A stretch of DNA of 64,000 bases. It comes from Siderastrea siderea (taxonomy: Eukaryota > Cnidaria > Anthozoa > Scleractinia > Rhizangiidae). Where the stretch lies: assembly GCA_964030785.1 (NCBI GenBank), contig OZ034978.1:9586453-9650452 (forward strand), written 5' to 3'. Every line of letters begins with the position of its first letter. Position 1 is the stretch's first letter. Made by a program: the position numbers and the translations under genes. This document shows positions 1 to 12,314 of the stretch, piece by piece. Under the pieces are notes generated by a model. That model made no database searches, was not told where the DNA came from, and was given only the letters and a program-made list of their open reading frames with translations.

Positions 1-717
1 ATTATCGAGTGCCAAAGGCGATCCCTTCTAGGGGGGTTGCATGCCCCCCAGGAAATTTTTACACTTCAAGTGCCCAGAAACAGAATTTCCTTGATTCTGA
101 GCACAAACCTAAATGCAAAATGGTGAAGGATACTGTGCTTAACAAAAAAGATCCAGAATATCAGAGTTATACTTTGTCTGGTATGATTCCCAATCAACAT
201 TTTCCAAGGTCTTAGAGACTTTATATTCAATTATAACTTTAATAACCAGCTCCACTTCATCTGTCCAAACAAATGAGTCAGCTAATTGCTCTTTCCCTTA
301 TATCTACCCGGTTTTTTTCCTGACTACGACATCTTTAGACTATTTCCTTGCAAATTTTCAAGTTGCTAATGAAGACGGACACATGAAAGGACGAAAATGG
401 CACCATGCGCATGCTCTGTCAGTGGTATTAGCATTTTCGAATCATTTTGGTGTTTGTGTGTGGACCGGCAAAAATGATGCGAATGTTTTCAAAAACCAAG
501 GGAAAAAAATCCTTTTCAAACGAAAAGAGATACGTGTGGACGGGGCCTGTGTTACACAGTCATACTTTTCATCTCGCAAGGTCGTATGTAGAGCGTCATA
601 AAAATACAGGATTTGGGAAACATTCAGTCGCGCTAACATTCGTTAACGTGGGGGTGGGGTGAGACAGAACAGCCAGTTAACATGCCGATTGGGCTTTCTT
701 GTTTCCTGATAAATGAT

Positions 718-1143
718 ACCCGGTGTCACAGTACATTCGGACCCCCCGGTCCAAATCTGCTAGCGGATATGGACCCCCTCTCGCGGATTTGGACCCCCTT
801 CAAAAAGGCAATAATTTCCTTTTGAAACTGCAAATTTTGAGAAGAACTCAGTCTCCCGGAACGTTTTTAGAACGAGGAATATACATTTTATTTTTGGTTT
901 CAAGCGCGGCAGCTTTTCAATAAATTAGCTTTTACGCTTCTACACATACAGTGTAGCACAGTAATCTTTTGCTTTCAATTACCGTGTTCTAGTACCCAAG
1001 AGAAATAGTTTGCTAGCAAGGCTTAAGAGTGAAAGAGTCATTTCAGTGGTTTATGTACAAATAGCCAGATCTTCTGTTGAAGTTATTTGGTAGCGTTAGT
1101 TTTTACCGGGGGGGGGGGGGTCCAAATCCGCTAGAACACCGGT
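718..1143. mobile_element. MITE-like element with ACC(C)GGTGT ends
   Basis: The left end reads ACCCGGTGT and the right end reads ACACCGGT. Just inside, both ends carry the same inverted words, CTAGCGGAT(A/T)TGGACCCCC. A run of G/C lies next to the right copy. No coding capacity and no clear target duplication, so the superfamily is unknown. Confidence 0.5.
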
Positions 1144-1649
1144 TCTAGACCAAAACTCTCTGATTTCTACGCCTATTCCAGACTAAACTAGCTAAAACCA
1201 ATACCATTCACAGCAGCAGATAGCTTTTATACCGTAGCTTAATATATAGCTCATGTATGGGAATACCCTCCCCCATCTCAGGGAAGTGCCCTGGGGACTG
1301 GTTGTGGGGAAAGTTCCTGTCTGGTTCTTGATCAGTTGATTTTCTTTCTCACAGGGACTAGTTGCACAAACATTAGGTCTACACAATATTTGAAGGAACA
1401 GATCCCTGCGACAGGCTGCACTGGGACCAACTTTTGGTCTCTGCATCTAGATTTTTTTTTCATGAAAACAGGTAGTTCACACAAAGGGACTAGTTGTGGG
1501 ACTATTCCTCTTGTGTCTGCGATCTTAGGGTGCCTTCGGACCAAAAGACTTGAGAGGTCTGTCACTGAGTACTAATGACAATCATGCAATAAGTATTGGG
1601 ATCAATGACTTCTTGAACACACACAAAAATTGTTGTCCATTGATTACTT

Positions 1650-1840
1650 ATTGCTGTTTACATTCGCCTCACTGTTCTCCATATATTTCTTTTGCTGCTT
1701 TAGGTGGGAGGATTTGATTAAACATCAACACATTTCATGTCTGGTGTTCGTTTCCTTTATTCTCATGACCTGTATATTTAATCAACTAGTTACAGTAAGG
1801 AGAAATTAGATGCTTGTCACTCCTGGGGCTGAACGGTCAA
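1650..1840. repeat. Dispersed repeat (half of a foldback MITE family)
   Basis: It shares long stretches with 37370-37570: cctcactgttctc, then agg(tg)gga(g/a)gatttg, tttcctttattctcatgacctg, and taaggagaaattagatgc. The same words in inverted orientation appear in the foldback element at 9078-9592, so these are probably one MITE family. Confidence 0.5.
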
Positions 1841-2160
1841 TTCATATTGATTAATCAGTAATAAATATACCTATTCAGGTTGTTTGTCAGTTTCTCATAA
1901 TGTTTGATTACATGTACTTATCATCTTAAATTTTGCACAGCTGAAGAACAAGTTTTTGCCTCATTGTACCAAATGAATGTTTTTGGAGGCACCAATGTTA
2001 TTTTGTAAAATGTAAATGGCTTAAAAAAACAAACAAACAAAATTAGAAAACAAATGTGTTTTACTAATAAAAAATATTAAGATCTTTACTCTCTACTGGC
2101 CCCTTAGGTGACTGGGGTGTTTTGAACTCAGTGGTTAACTTGTTTTCTTTTTTCATCAAG

Positions 2161-5100
2161 TTTCCTCTTCCACACTGGCGAGGCAGCTCTCATGGGCAGA
2201 CCAGAATTATTCGTGGCTCTTATGTTCAACCCTATTACACTAAAATGGTTGGAGAAGCACACAAAATGTGGAAGACAATAGAAGCAAAAGCGCAACAGGA
2301 GCTACTTATTCCGTAAGTTTATTGGTAAATGACTTTGGAATCAAAGAGTCCAGTCGAGAAGATTAAAAGTTGGTGTAGGGGTTGAATTATTTGTTGTTAA
2401 GTTTGAAAACAACTCTAAACTCTAAGAACTCTAAAAAGACTTACTTGAGAAAACAGAATACAGTGGAACCCGATATAATGAAGTGCAAGGGACTGCTGAA
2501 ATGTGTTCATTATAACAGGAGCTCGTTGTATTCACAGTGGGGTTCTTTTCCATACATTTTACTATTACTGGGCTGAAAATTATTGTTCATTATACTAGGG
2601 TGTTCGTTATATGTAGGGGTGCGTTTGGGGTTCCACTGTATCAACTGGTGGATTTCTAGGAATAATCCACAAGTTAACCTCTAGGACCAAGATATTTTGT
2701 ACATGTGTACTCTTTACCCTGAGGAAAGGAATCAATTTTTGGTGTTGATCATTGTCAACTAGTGGCCAAACATTCCATACTTACTTAATATCCAGCTAAC
2801 AAAAATATACACCCTTACTGTTTTCTTTTCATAAGTCGGTTAATTGTGATCATCCAGGTGAGCGTAGTCTTGAGAAGGAATGTCTCTTGTGACATTGACT
2901 GACGTTTTGACAATCGCCAGGAGAAGTTATAACTCTGGTCGTTGTTCTAATTGATCAACGAACTTGGGATGCTATTGGTCATCTGTCAGTTAAGCTGTGA
3001 CGTTATTGGCTGCAAAGACTCTTGACTCTGATGATAACTTCCACTCAGGCTGTCGGAACATCAGCAAATGTTCAATGTCATCACAAACAGTCCTTATCAG
3101 GACTACATGCACCCATCCAGACAATTATACTTTACTGACCTTTGATATGACTCCTTGGTTTAAACCATTTACAGGATTTTCTTTTCGATTGTCTGTTTTG
3201 TTTGTTGAAAAATATAAGTTAAAGATGAACAAAAAACCTGATTGCTCACTCTCTAAGTCATTTGACAAATAGTCACAATCACCGTAATTTAAGTTTTTAT
3301 TTTCTTTGTTATTGTAATTGGCTGTAATTGTAGTGGTAATTGATGTTCAATTTTTCTGCAATTTCGTGACTTGTTATTGAAAGAAAATAAAAGCGACAAA
3401 AAACATGTAAGTGGCAATTGTTCAGAGAGTTTTGGTACATTTTATTTGGTTTAGGAGATGATCGAAGTGGGAAAAGTGTTATTTTTTACTAGTCACTTTA
3501 CTAGTAACAGCATCGATAAGTTTTTTTTTATTTGTGATAAAAACAGCTCAATTTGCCAAACTATGACTTCTTTCAGAAATGTTGGCATGTTAACAGTGGA
3601 GGCAGCCCCTGGTGAAGGACTGAAAGAAATTATCAAGTCACTTGTTGATGCTGGGGAGAATTTCCAAGTGTTGTCCAGTGAAGAACTTAAAAAGCGATTC
3701 CCTGAATTGAGCTTCCCACCTCATTATACAGCAGTTCTGGAACACTCAGCAGGGATTTTAAAAGCTGATAAATGCTTAAGAGTGTTGCAGGTATGGAGAT
3801 TCTCTATTGACTGTAAAGGCCATAGCTAGAGGCTGGAGAGTAGTGTGCAGCATTTTTCAGGCTATAGATGCTACCCTATGGGTACTTGAGAGCCAAATCC
3901 AGTTGAGAGTCAGTGACGGTTCAACGTACTTTCCAAGTGTGCATATTACAGTCAACGTAACTTTTTTCCACAGGCCATAAAAAACATGATAAAGAACCAT
4001 GTTACCAGTGAGAGGATTTCTATTGGCCATTAGAAATTCATTCTTAGCTCATGAATTGTCGGCATCATGAAAATCCAACAGGGGTATAAGTTGCCGCTGA
4101 TTAAGAATAGACTATTACTGACTCTCTGCCAAATTACACAATTTAACTTGAGTCAGAGTATCTAATTTTTTGTAGCTCTTCAGCGTGTAGCTAGCCAAAT
4201 AAAAAATAAAAAGGGATGCCCTATTCCAGACCAAACCGGCAAAGCCTGTTCCAGACTCCCCCCCCCCCCCCCCCCTTCCCTGTCATTCAGGGCTTCTGAT
4301 TATGTGAGCTGGTCTGTTCCTGTATGAGAAAACACTCTTACTCTTTTGTAGGACCAATTTGTTGAATTTGGTGGAATACTTAAGGATGGCGAGACTGTGG
4401 TTGACATTCAACCTGGATCACCAGTTACAATTAAAACGACCAAGAGCTTGTTCACTGCTCAAAAGGTTATACTAACAGCAGGTAAGACTGTTACAAAGTA
4501 GATCTGATTCACCATAAGGAAGAAAAGTCATTTGCCTCGATCATCAGCTTTGGTGATGTATTGTAACGATTATAGTGCAAACGTTTTCGTAGACTATCAA
4601 AAGGGTGATCGGGAGGTTGGTTGGTCATGCCTTGGTCTTTTTTTTTTGGTGTTGTGTAATTTTGTTTCCTTAGATAAGACTCTCTGCAATGTCTCTCTCT
4701 CCCCAAGTGTACTAATGGGCTCCAGACAACTGTCAGGGAAATCTAACATAATCCTGCGTGTATGGAATAATCAACTGATAATTATTCTCACACCTGGCTC
4801 ACAACTGTGGAAAAGAATCAGGCATTTATAATGGACTAAACAGTACCAACAGAGCTGTCTGAATACGTGACATTGAAATTGAGTGATGATCTTCGTCAAA
4901 CTGTCTTATGAAATAGTGACTGAAAGTAAGCGTCAATCAAAACATGTACCAGCCTAGACTACACTGTACAATAATTGGCCTTCAAAAATGTGTGCATGAT
5001 GGGAACTACTTGTGAGTCAAAATTTGTACCTTGCAGTGAAAGAGGAATTGACCTATGTCAACTAAAGACGATTCTGTTGCAATTTTTGGGTGTTAATCCC

Positions 5101-5162
5101 TTTCACATTTTTTACAATCTTGTACATGTGCTATGGCACTTTTATGTTGGGTTACCCATATT

Positions 5163-5194
<32 letters not shown>

Positions 5195-8100
5195 GCTATC
5201 CGTTAAAACGTGCAAAACGCACGGCTGAGAAATGAGTAGCAAACGGATGTTAAAAGGGGGCGTTAATACTGTTTACTGGGTCGTTCGGACGGCTAAGCAA
5301 AATTTTCCAACGGATTGGCCAAAGCATCTTAACCGCTGATCAAAATATTCAATCGGATGAGCTAAGGCGTTTAAACGGCCAAGCAAAACGTTTAAACGGA
5401 TGGGTATTAAAGAACGTTTTAACGGCCGACCGTGCAATACATTTAAACGGATTATAGAGCGTTTTACAAATGGTTACCGGCGTAACAAAAGATAAATTTT
5501 AAGCTTAATCTTACAGATTAAGGGCGAAACTCACAGATAACCAACGTGTTTAGGCTTATCTTACTGGGTCTCCGTTGATTGCAGTCAAGAGATCAGGATA
5601 GTTTCTTGTTTTAAAGTAATTCTAAATGGGTGACATAGCCTTTTTAAAGTATCCATATTAAAGCTATGATCGAAGAACGAGCAAGGGTAATCACCTCTTG
5701 TTTTTACAAGTTATTTTTTGTGTTTATTTTACTTTGTTAGGGCCGTGGACCAATAAACTTCTAAAGCCTTTAGGAATTACATTGCCCCTCATGGTAAGAG
5801 CGGGGAAGTCATGAACAATGCAATATCTCAAAATACAAATTCTCTTTTTCCATGAGTGACTAACTTACAGAAAAAGATGTCAAAACCAAATACAACAAAG
5901 ATATAACAAAACATGACCAAATCTCAAATGCGCGGGTTTTGCAAGGCAACAATAATTTCATTTAGAAAGCGGTTTTCTCTGGTTAAGTTTTCTAAAAAAC
6001 ATCCTGCAACTGTTAGAAAATGTCATGAAAGCTAATGCAAGACTTATCCTTCATATTTTTGTAGGCCAAAATGAGGACAAAAATTGGTCTAAGGAAAAGC
6101 AAAAGTATTTAGTTTTGTCACTTTGCAACGTGAAGTAACTAGTCATGCAAGACGTGAAGAGATGTACAAGTCACGTTTTAGAAGTCACGTTTTGCGTGGC
6201 TTGTTTTTCAGCAACCACACTATCAGTTGTACCCGCAGTATTATCCGATCGTATTTTAAGCCAGACAAGTTTACGCGCATCCCATGTTCGCGTGCATGCA
6301 GACTGTTTATTAGGATGGGCGGGGGGACAATTTCATTTGGGTGAGTGAGCACTCCTCTGGGAGTACATGTATTTCCTCTACAAAACCTGAAACCAGGGTC
6401 GGCTGTTATTTTCCTGAGTAAGCACACTAGCTAGCAAAACATACAAAAATTGCTCTACAAAATGTATTTTGTAGCATTTGATCATTCTCTGTCTACATTC
6501 CTTGAAATAAATGTGTTATGCAACAGAGATGGTTTTAATCTACCACACCCGACATACCACAAATACTAGTAAGTAAGAATAAGTAAGAATGATTCACAGT
6601 CCCGTGTGTGGTTTATTGCATGCCTATGTTCTAAAACTTCACCTAATGTATAGCATATTTTGAATTTGCATTGATTTTTAGCCACGCAAAGTCGTAGTTC
6701 TGTACTGGAATACAAAACAGCCTGGTGCATACAGTCTGCAAAGTGGGTTTCCAAATTTCTATGACTGCACGACTTCTGACGGTCGGTGCATCTACGGATT
6801 GCCGTCACTTGAGTACCCTGATATGGTGAAGGTGAGGAGAAATAATACGCACAGTGTACTGTATATATACAGTTATCCCAAGCTCTGCAATTGTTTATTT
6901 GACCTTTGTAATATAACATTAACCACCCGTGTCATGTTGCAATTCGAGCGTCACGAATGACTGTTGTTAAAGGTTTGTATGGGGAATCAAAAAACATATT
7001 TAGGACTTAAAAGTAAAGAGGAAAATGCGACAACAATGCCTCACCTTGCCGTTTCAGCACGATTCCAGTGGGTTTGAGTTTTGCTTTGGCCTCTCCAAAC
7101 CAAAACCTACAGATCTCTTTCTAATAATTTTATAATTATATATATGACATAGTTAGTTTAATGGATTGAGTGCATTTTTGCATGTTGATGTGAGATGAAA
7201 AAGGGTTAGGGAGAGTGCAAATAAATAGTCACAGTAAATCTCACTTAACCAGAAGCCCTTTTTGATATGACGATGATGATGATGACCATCCACAACTTCC
7301 CCAGCACACAGAAGAATTCTTGTTACTGCTTTGCAGAAGGTAATAAAAAGGCAAATCAGCGTCATCTAGAAAGGTTGGGGCATAATAAGTCTGTTATATG
7401 GGAAAAAAATAATGTTCCACTGGACGATTCACAACGGCGACTGATTGATAGGTGCCGGATGGCGTGTAACGTGGGTGCGCGGACGATTTTTTGCGTTGCA
7501 CGTTTTTTAATCAGCTTCAGAAACTTGCAGTGCCAAATCGCGAATTGTGCTCAAGTTGTTTCGTGTAACACACGCGTCAATTTATATGCAATGCTTTCCC
7601 AAAACCCTGCCCCCGTTGCACTAAAAATCGTCCGGTGTACTGAACAAGTCTGTTGCCAACGGATTACGCGTGTACATTGGCTAAAAATCGTCCGGAAAAA
7701 CAAACATTAGAAGTGAACGCTGAGTTGCGCTAAAAATTGTCGTTACGTATCGTCCTGTGTAACATTACCTTAAGAAGTTAAAGTGTTAAATTTGACTTTC
7801 CTAACAGTTTGGACCTACTGGGCAATGCAAATTGCCTGACATGTGCAAGAGGACTGACCCAGATTCGCGGGATAGTGACCGGGAGCTTGTTGAGGCAAAC
7901 ATACGAAAAACAAGGGAATACCTTCAAAATCATTTTCCTCAACTTGTTCTCAAGGATCCAGCAATAATAGAGAGCTGTATGTACACAGTAGGTGTCTAAA
8001 GTATTTTCTACCAGTTGTTTGCTAAAACTGCTACGTCTCCCATCAGCCTGCACAACCATATTTCCTTAAATAATAGCTGACCTTCAATTTAATCCCCCTC

Positions 8101-10761
8101 CCCCTTAAATAATCGCCCCCCTTTAATCACCATCCTTAAAGAATTGTTACCTTGCTTGCCTTGAATAATCACCCTTTTTCCCTATCCTCCCCTTTGTTTC
8201 ATCCCTCCCCCCGTCTTGTTTACCCCTTAGATCCGAACAAGCTTTCATTTATTCGTTACAACAGAAAAGTTACAGCACAAATTTTCATACAGTTTTTTCT
8301 ATAGTGATGTTCATGTATTGGACTCTTTCCTTTATTCCTTGGAGCTCTCCAATTAGCACATCAGAAATGTTCTAGTTCTTTGTATGCGTGCAAGGTATAA
8401 ACTGATGGAACCAAAAGTCCATTTTCTAGGTTCACTTTCCGAAAGCTGACTGCTTTGCCTTCATTGCCATGTAATCTGCATTAAGGAACAAGCAAACAAG
8501 ACACTGAGGATATTAGTATTGAAAATTATGTTCAGTGTACTTATCGTGATTTATTAATGATTAAATGGAATGACTTAAAAAGTATACTCTTAGGACACGA
8601 TTTTGAGTGAACAGAATTTGATATTATGGCTCCCCTTAATTTATCACTCCCTCGAAAAATCACCCTCTTTTGGAGCCAAAAAATAATCGCCTCTGCTATT
8701 ATTTAAGAGAATACGTACGGTACCTACCAATGCGTGTTTTACGGTGTGGCGTGTGAAAGTGTGACTATTTCTTATCTACTTGGAATGCATACTTTCATGC
8801 CATTGAATATTCAATCACAATTTTGCGATAGCTTTTATGGAACTAGCTTAAGGATAAATTTAAACTTGAGTTGGTTTTATTGAAGGGAAAAGTTATAGTC
8901 ATGTTGTCCACTGAGTTCCCTTGATTGAACAAGCCAGGCTGACCATCGGGTGACCTGCTGCCTCGTCCCCAGGCGTCCCTCCTTATTGTATGATGGTCCT
9001 TCCCACGACGCCCCGCGCTCCCTGTTTGCCCGTGCTAAACCGGCGCCTGGGGACGAGGCAGGGGTGACATGAGTAACCCTTAAAGCCCTAACAGTGACGA
9101 AAACGAAATTTCTCTTTATGTTATCACTACTTGTCCAAAGATTCAAGTGATGAGAATAAAGAAGTGAGCACTAAGGATAAGATGTCTTGATAATTAGAAA
9201 TTTTCTCCTTACTTGGTCCATAAAAAATGTATGGAAAACAGCCAGGAGAATATGCATTTTAATGTCAGTGCTTGAAGGGTTAAGGAATTCCAACAAAATG
9301 TCTGAGGGTAACCTTGCGATGGACTGGCATCCCGTCCAGTGGGGGTAGTAATGCTCCTGGTCGCTTCATGCTACAGAGACCAGATTTGCCCTTTAAGCAC
9401 TGACATTAAAATACATATTTTCCTTACTGTCCTCCATACATTTGTTATGGAACAAGTAAGGAGAATTGGTCTAAATATCAAGACATCTTATCCTTGGTGA
9501 TCACTTCCTTTATTCTCATCACTTGAATGCTTGGACAAGTAGTGATGATGTAAAGAGGAATTTCATTTTCGTCACTGTTAAAGCTTAAAGGTTTGCTGCT
9601 ACAGAGAGAGAGACAGTATGAAAAAGTGTCTTGTCTGAGCTGGAAACGAAATGACACAATGCAGAGACAAAACCTTGTTAACCACCGACCCTACGATCTT
9701 TCAGTCAAACGGTTGAATGAAAGTCCAGCCTGATGGCCAGGAGCTACACCACCGCTGGAGGCTATGGCTTTAATGATATGTAACCTTTTGAAGTTTGTAT
9801 TAGTTATTGTATTCTACCATTCCAAACAGAAACAAGTAGCCTATTTTTTTTTAATTCAGATGACCCCAGATGAAGACTTTGTATTGGATAAACATCCAAG
9901 GTTTGCAAATATTGTCATTGGTGCTGGCTTTTCTGGTGAGTTCGTGTTATTTTTGAAAATTTTTCATTCTATCACGAATTCTGAGATCTGATTCGCTTTG
10001 GTACTCATTCGAAGGCCGAATCAGCTATCACGCATAGAAATCGAGAGCGAATAATCTAATTGTTTTAGTATAAATCTACTAGACGTTCAAAACTTAAAAG
10101 CAGACACTACATGTTTTTATTGAAAAATGATATAAATAGGTCACACCGCGCGCGGAAAACACTCTACTCAGTATCTACAACAGAATAGATAGTGAGTAGC
10201 GTAGCCAATCAGAGAACAGCATTAGTGATAGAACGCTAGTAGATTTATACTAATATGTGATAGAAGGTGAGTAGCGAAATTAAAGGTAGCATGAATTGGG
10301 CATAATAGGACAATGCACAGCGTCTAAAATAACTACTTTGGAGCGGTTCAAGTAGTCCTCAAGTCTATTTTTTGTTCTGTCGGGTTTATGTGGTTTCTGC
10401 GTCTGTGTCAATAAACGTCATTTTAAAAAATGTAGTCCTTAAGTTAACAGATATACTAATGACCTCGTGGATGGACGATTGGTTGGCTGAAACAACCAAG
10501 TATGCGTAAACAGAAACTGATCGTCTTGGTTGGAGAAAAAAAAAACGGTTAATAAACGGATAGATTCTTAAAATTGTCTACAGTCATACTTTATGTTGCC
10601 TATCTATCTCTGTTATATTTGCAGCTCATGGATTCAAGCATGGTCCAGTTAGCGGAAAAATTCTCGCACAGCTGGCCATGGGTGAAACACCATCATACGA
10701 CATGTCACCCTTTAGGATAACAAGATTTAAAACGTCAAGTCAACCTAAAGCCTCACTTTGA
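2161..10761 (+). CDS. PIPOX: Peroxisomal sarcosine/pipecolate oxidase (PIPOX-like), 5' partial
   Basis: FAD-dependent amine oxidase expected to oxidise sarcosine, L-pipecolate or related N-methyl amino acids in peroxisomes, releasing H2O2. Eight exons splice in frame with GT-AG junctions: 2161-2312, 3577-3790, 4352-4481, 5741-5793, 6682-6831, 7808-7987, 9860-9935, 10625-10761, giving 363 residues plus stop. Family landmarks in order are [18 protein letters not shown] at the start, [13 protein letters not shown] across exons 3/4, [16 protein letters not shown] (its Cys matches the covalent-FAD cysteine of the family), and [14 protein letters not shown] at the C-terminus. Human PIPOX has 390 residues; about 37 N-terminal residues with the dinucleotide-binding GxGxxG are missing because the first exon is not in positions 1-2160. 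The C-terminus is ASL, not a canonical peroxisomal SKL-type signal. Introns carry several small transposons. Exon structure is seen; enzyme specificity is inferred from the family. Confidence 0.93.
2461..2638. mobile_element. Tc1/mariner (Tigger/pogo-like) MITE
   Basis: The ends are CAGTGGAACCC and GGTTCCACTG, flanked on both sides by the dinucleotide TA as expected for mariner-type insertion. The interior repeats the motif TATAATGAA/TTCATTATA. A related copy lies at 21984-22158. No transposase. Confidence 0.75.
2860..3190. repeat. Dispersed repeat shared with 16858-17050
   Basis: The start (caggtgagcgtagtcttgag) and the end (aaaccatttaca) reappear around 16858-17050, partly in inverted order. 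Both copies contain cagtcctt(a/c)tcag. Probably an old MITE or SINE fragment; the family was not identified. Confidence 0.35.
5165..5490. repeat. Degenerate ~20-26 bp tandem array, core ACGGNT...CGTTTAA
   Basis: Within PIPOX intron 4 (4482-5740) the motif ACGG(A/C)(T/C) followed by ~10 bases and then CGTTTAA recurs about ten times, for example CGTTTAAACGGCCAAGC and CGTTTAAACGGATGGG. Units differ in length, so the array is old or diverged. Confidence 0.5.
7385..7765. repeat. Small repeat element with CTAAAAATCGTCCGG subrepeats
   Basis: CTAAAAATCGTCCGG occurs twice (about 7620 and 7680), with a diverged third copy near 7729. The inverse form GGACGATTTTT lies at about 7483. GTGTAAC occurs near both edges. 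Consistent with a decayed inverted-repeat transposon in a PIPOX intron. Confidence 0.4.
8065..8707. mobile_element. Inverted-repeat element with CTTAAATAATAGC ends
   Basis: The left end is CTTAAATAATAGC and the right end is its reverse complement GCTATTATTTAAG. Inside each end are multiple AATAATCGCC/AATCACC words in a pyrimidine-rich context. About 640 bp, non-coding, in the PIPOX intron before 9860. Confidence 0.55.
9078..9592. mobile_element. Foldback MITE, ~200-bp inverted arms
   Basis: The left arm (about 9078-9285) and right arm (about 9395-9592) are inverted copies, sharing for example AAGTGATGAGAATAAAG, GATAAGATGTCTTGAT and TTTTAATGTCAGTGCTT. Between them is a short unrelated stretch with ggactggcatcccgtcca, a phrase typical of invertebrate SINE tails. 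It lies in the PIPOX intron 7988-9859. Confidence 0.65.
10065..10253. mobile_element. Short MITE with perfect TTAGTATAAATCTACTAG ends
   Basis: An 18-bp perfect terminal inverted repeat (TTAGTATAAATCTACTAG and its complement), about 190 bp long, non-coding, in the last PIPOX intron. Superfamily not determined; a TA duplication is possible but cannot be separated from the repeat. Confidence 0.65.
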
Positions 10762-10915
10762 AAGGCCTTTTGTATTTGTCAGTGCTGTAATGGAGAAATT
10801 GGCGAAGAGAATGGTCAGATCTTTAGCGGTGACGGCTGATTTTTCCCATCTAAGGATTGGTGGGAAGATCTATGTCCTTGGGGGTGGTTTTCACAAGGGG
10901 AAACGTCATATGGAC

Positions 10916-10921
10916 AATAAA
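10916..10921 (+). terminator. Candidate poly(A) signal of PIPOX-like gene
   Basis: First AATAAA downstream of the stop codon at 10759-10761, about 155 bases after it. Position is typical for a short 3' UTR; cleavage site not verified. Confidence 0.45.
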
Positions 10922-12265
10922 ACGGATTTTTTACCTGATAGAGAAGAACTAGGCCTGTAACCAGCAAGGCTGTTGAGGCAATTATTAAAATAACAATTAT
11001 TAGAAATTAATACGTAAATAAATAGTATTCTTACATCTCGTAACGGCCACTTAAAATTAATTTGACAATTATTGTGATACGCCTAAGCCGAACTTTCTGA
11101 GACACTGATTCCCTAATAATTATTAATCTGTCACTGTCTCTCTCTCAATTTCACTTTTAATTTTAAGTTTTTAACTTTGATCGAAACATGTTCTATACTC
11201 AGTTTAACAAAGAGACGTTATTGTCGTCAAGTGATTGGTAGATGATCATGTTCCCAGCTGCATAACAAGATCAGTGTTTTCAAATATGGAAGTTTATATA
11301 AAATGCAAAATTCTTGAAATTGTTATCGGAGATGGTAGGCAAACAAGAAAAGCCCCAGGGGCATTACACCCCGCCGTTGTTCAACCCCCTTTCCCAACCC
11401 TCATTTCTTGGTCAACTACCTGTTCTTGCCTTTGGGAAGAAGAACATGACGAAATATTTTGACCATAGCGTGACTCAGTTACGTCAGCGTAATTCTAAAT
11501 AACAAGGGCATGGAAATTTAAATAGATTTATTGATAATGAAACTTATCCTAAAATCTAAAGGAAACGGGTAGCTACGGGGAAAAACGTTTAAGTCTATCT
11601 TTAGTCCATGATTCGATGAGTGATATGACGCAAGCAAGGAACCTCCCCGAATCGGCTTCTGTGTTTCAGTGACGTGGTGTTTACGTGACACGGCACGTAG
11701 AATGAATCGTTGGCTTTCAAGGCTCGCTGGCACCTTTGTTCTTGCTCTCGTACGAAGAGAAGTTAACTCTATTGAATTCCTTGTACATTTCTACACAAAT
11801 GTCCCCAAAGATTTTGGCGAAACAAAGCAAAACTACCAAAAAATGCTTGCATTTCACTGTTTGAATATTTAACCTTGTTAAACGTTATTAGTTAAAATAA
11901 TGTTTGTTTAGCAGGCTTGGGTCGAGTAACCCGATCGAATCGGCACCTTTCAAAGCTTGTTAGCATCTTTGTCCTTGCTCTCGTCGAGACGTTTATGGTA
12001 TTGTATCCCTAGTAATTTTCTACACCGTCTTTCATGAAGATTTTGGCGAATCGATCGCTTATGTTAACCGATAGTTTGCAACGCGTATTTCTTTGGCCAA
12101 AGGAATTTTGGGGCAAGTGACCACCAAAAAAGGAAAACAAATAAACGGGCGAAAAAAAAAAAAAGAAAACGAAAAACGGATATTACTAGACCCCGTCCTG
12201 ACGGCGGGGTAATAAAGTTGATTTATTTCCTGACGGACTGTTGATTGAGTGATTGATTGATTGAT

Positions 12266-12314
<49 letters not shown>

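Larger units (their letters stand above)
1..2160. other. Intron or 5' flank of PIPOX-like gene; repeats, no exon seen
   Basis: No reading frame here resembles the missing PIPOX first exon. The stretch holds a small inverted-repeat element (718-1143) and a copy of a dispersed repeat (about 1650-1840). Around 1270-1560 are repeated GGGACTAGTTG words of unknown origin. The exon at 2161 starts after a pyrimidine-rich tract and AG. Confidence 0.5.

Noticed and set aside
7267..7710. 147-codon plus-strand frame
   Set aside because: Overlaps a PIPOX intron and a repeat with CTAAAAATCGTCCGG units; poly-Met start from a GAT repeat; no family signal.
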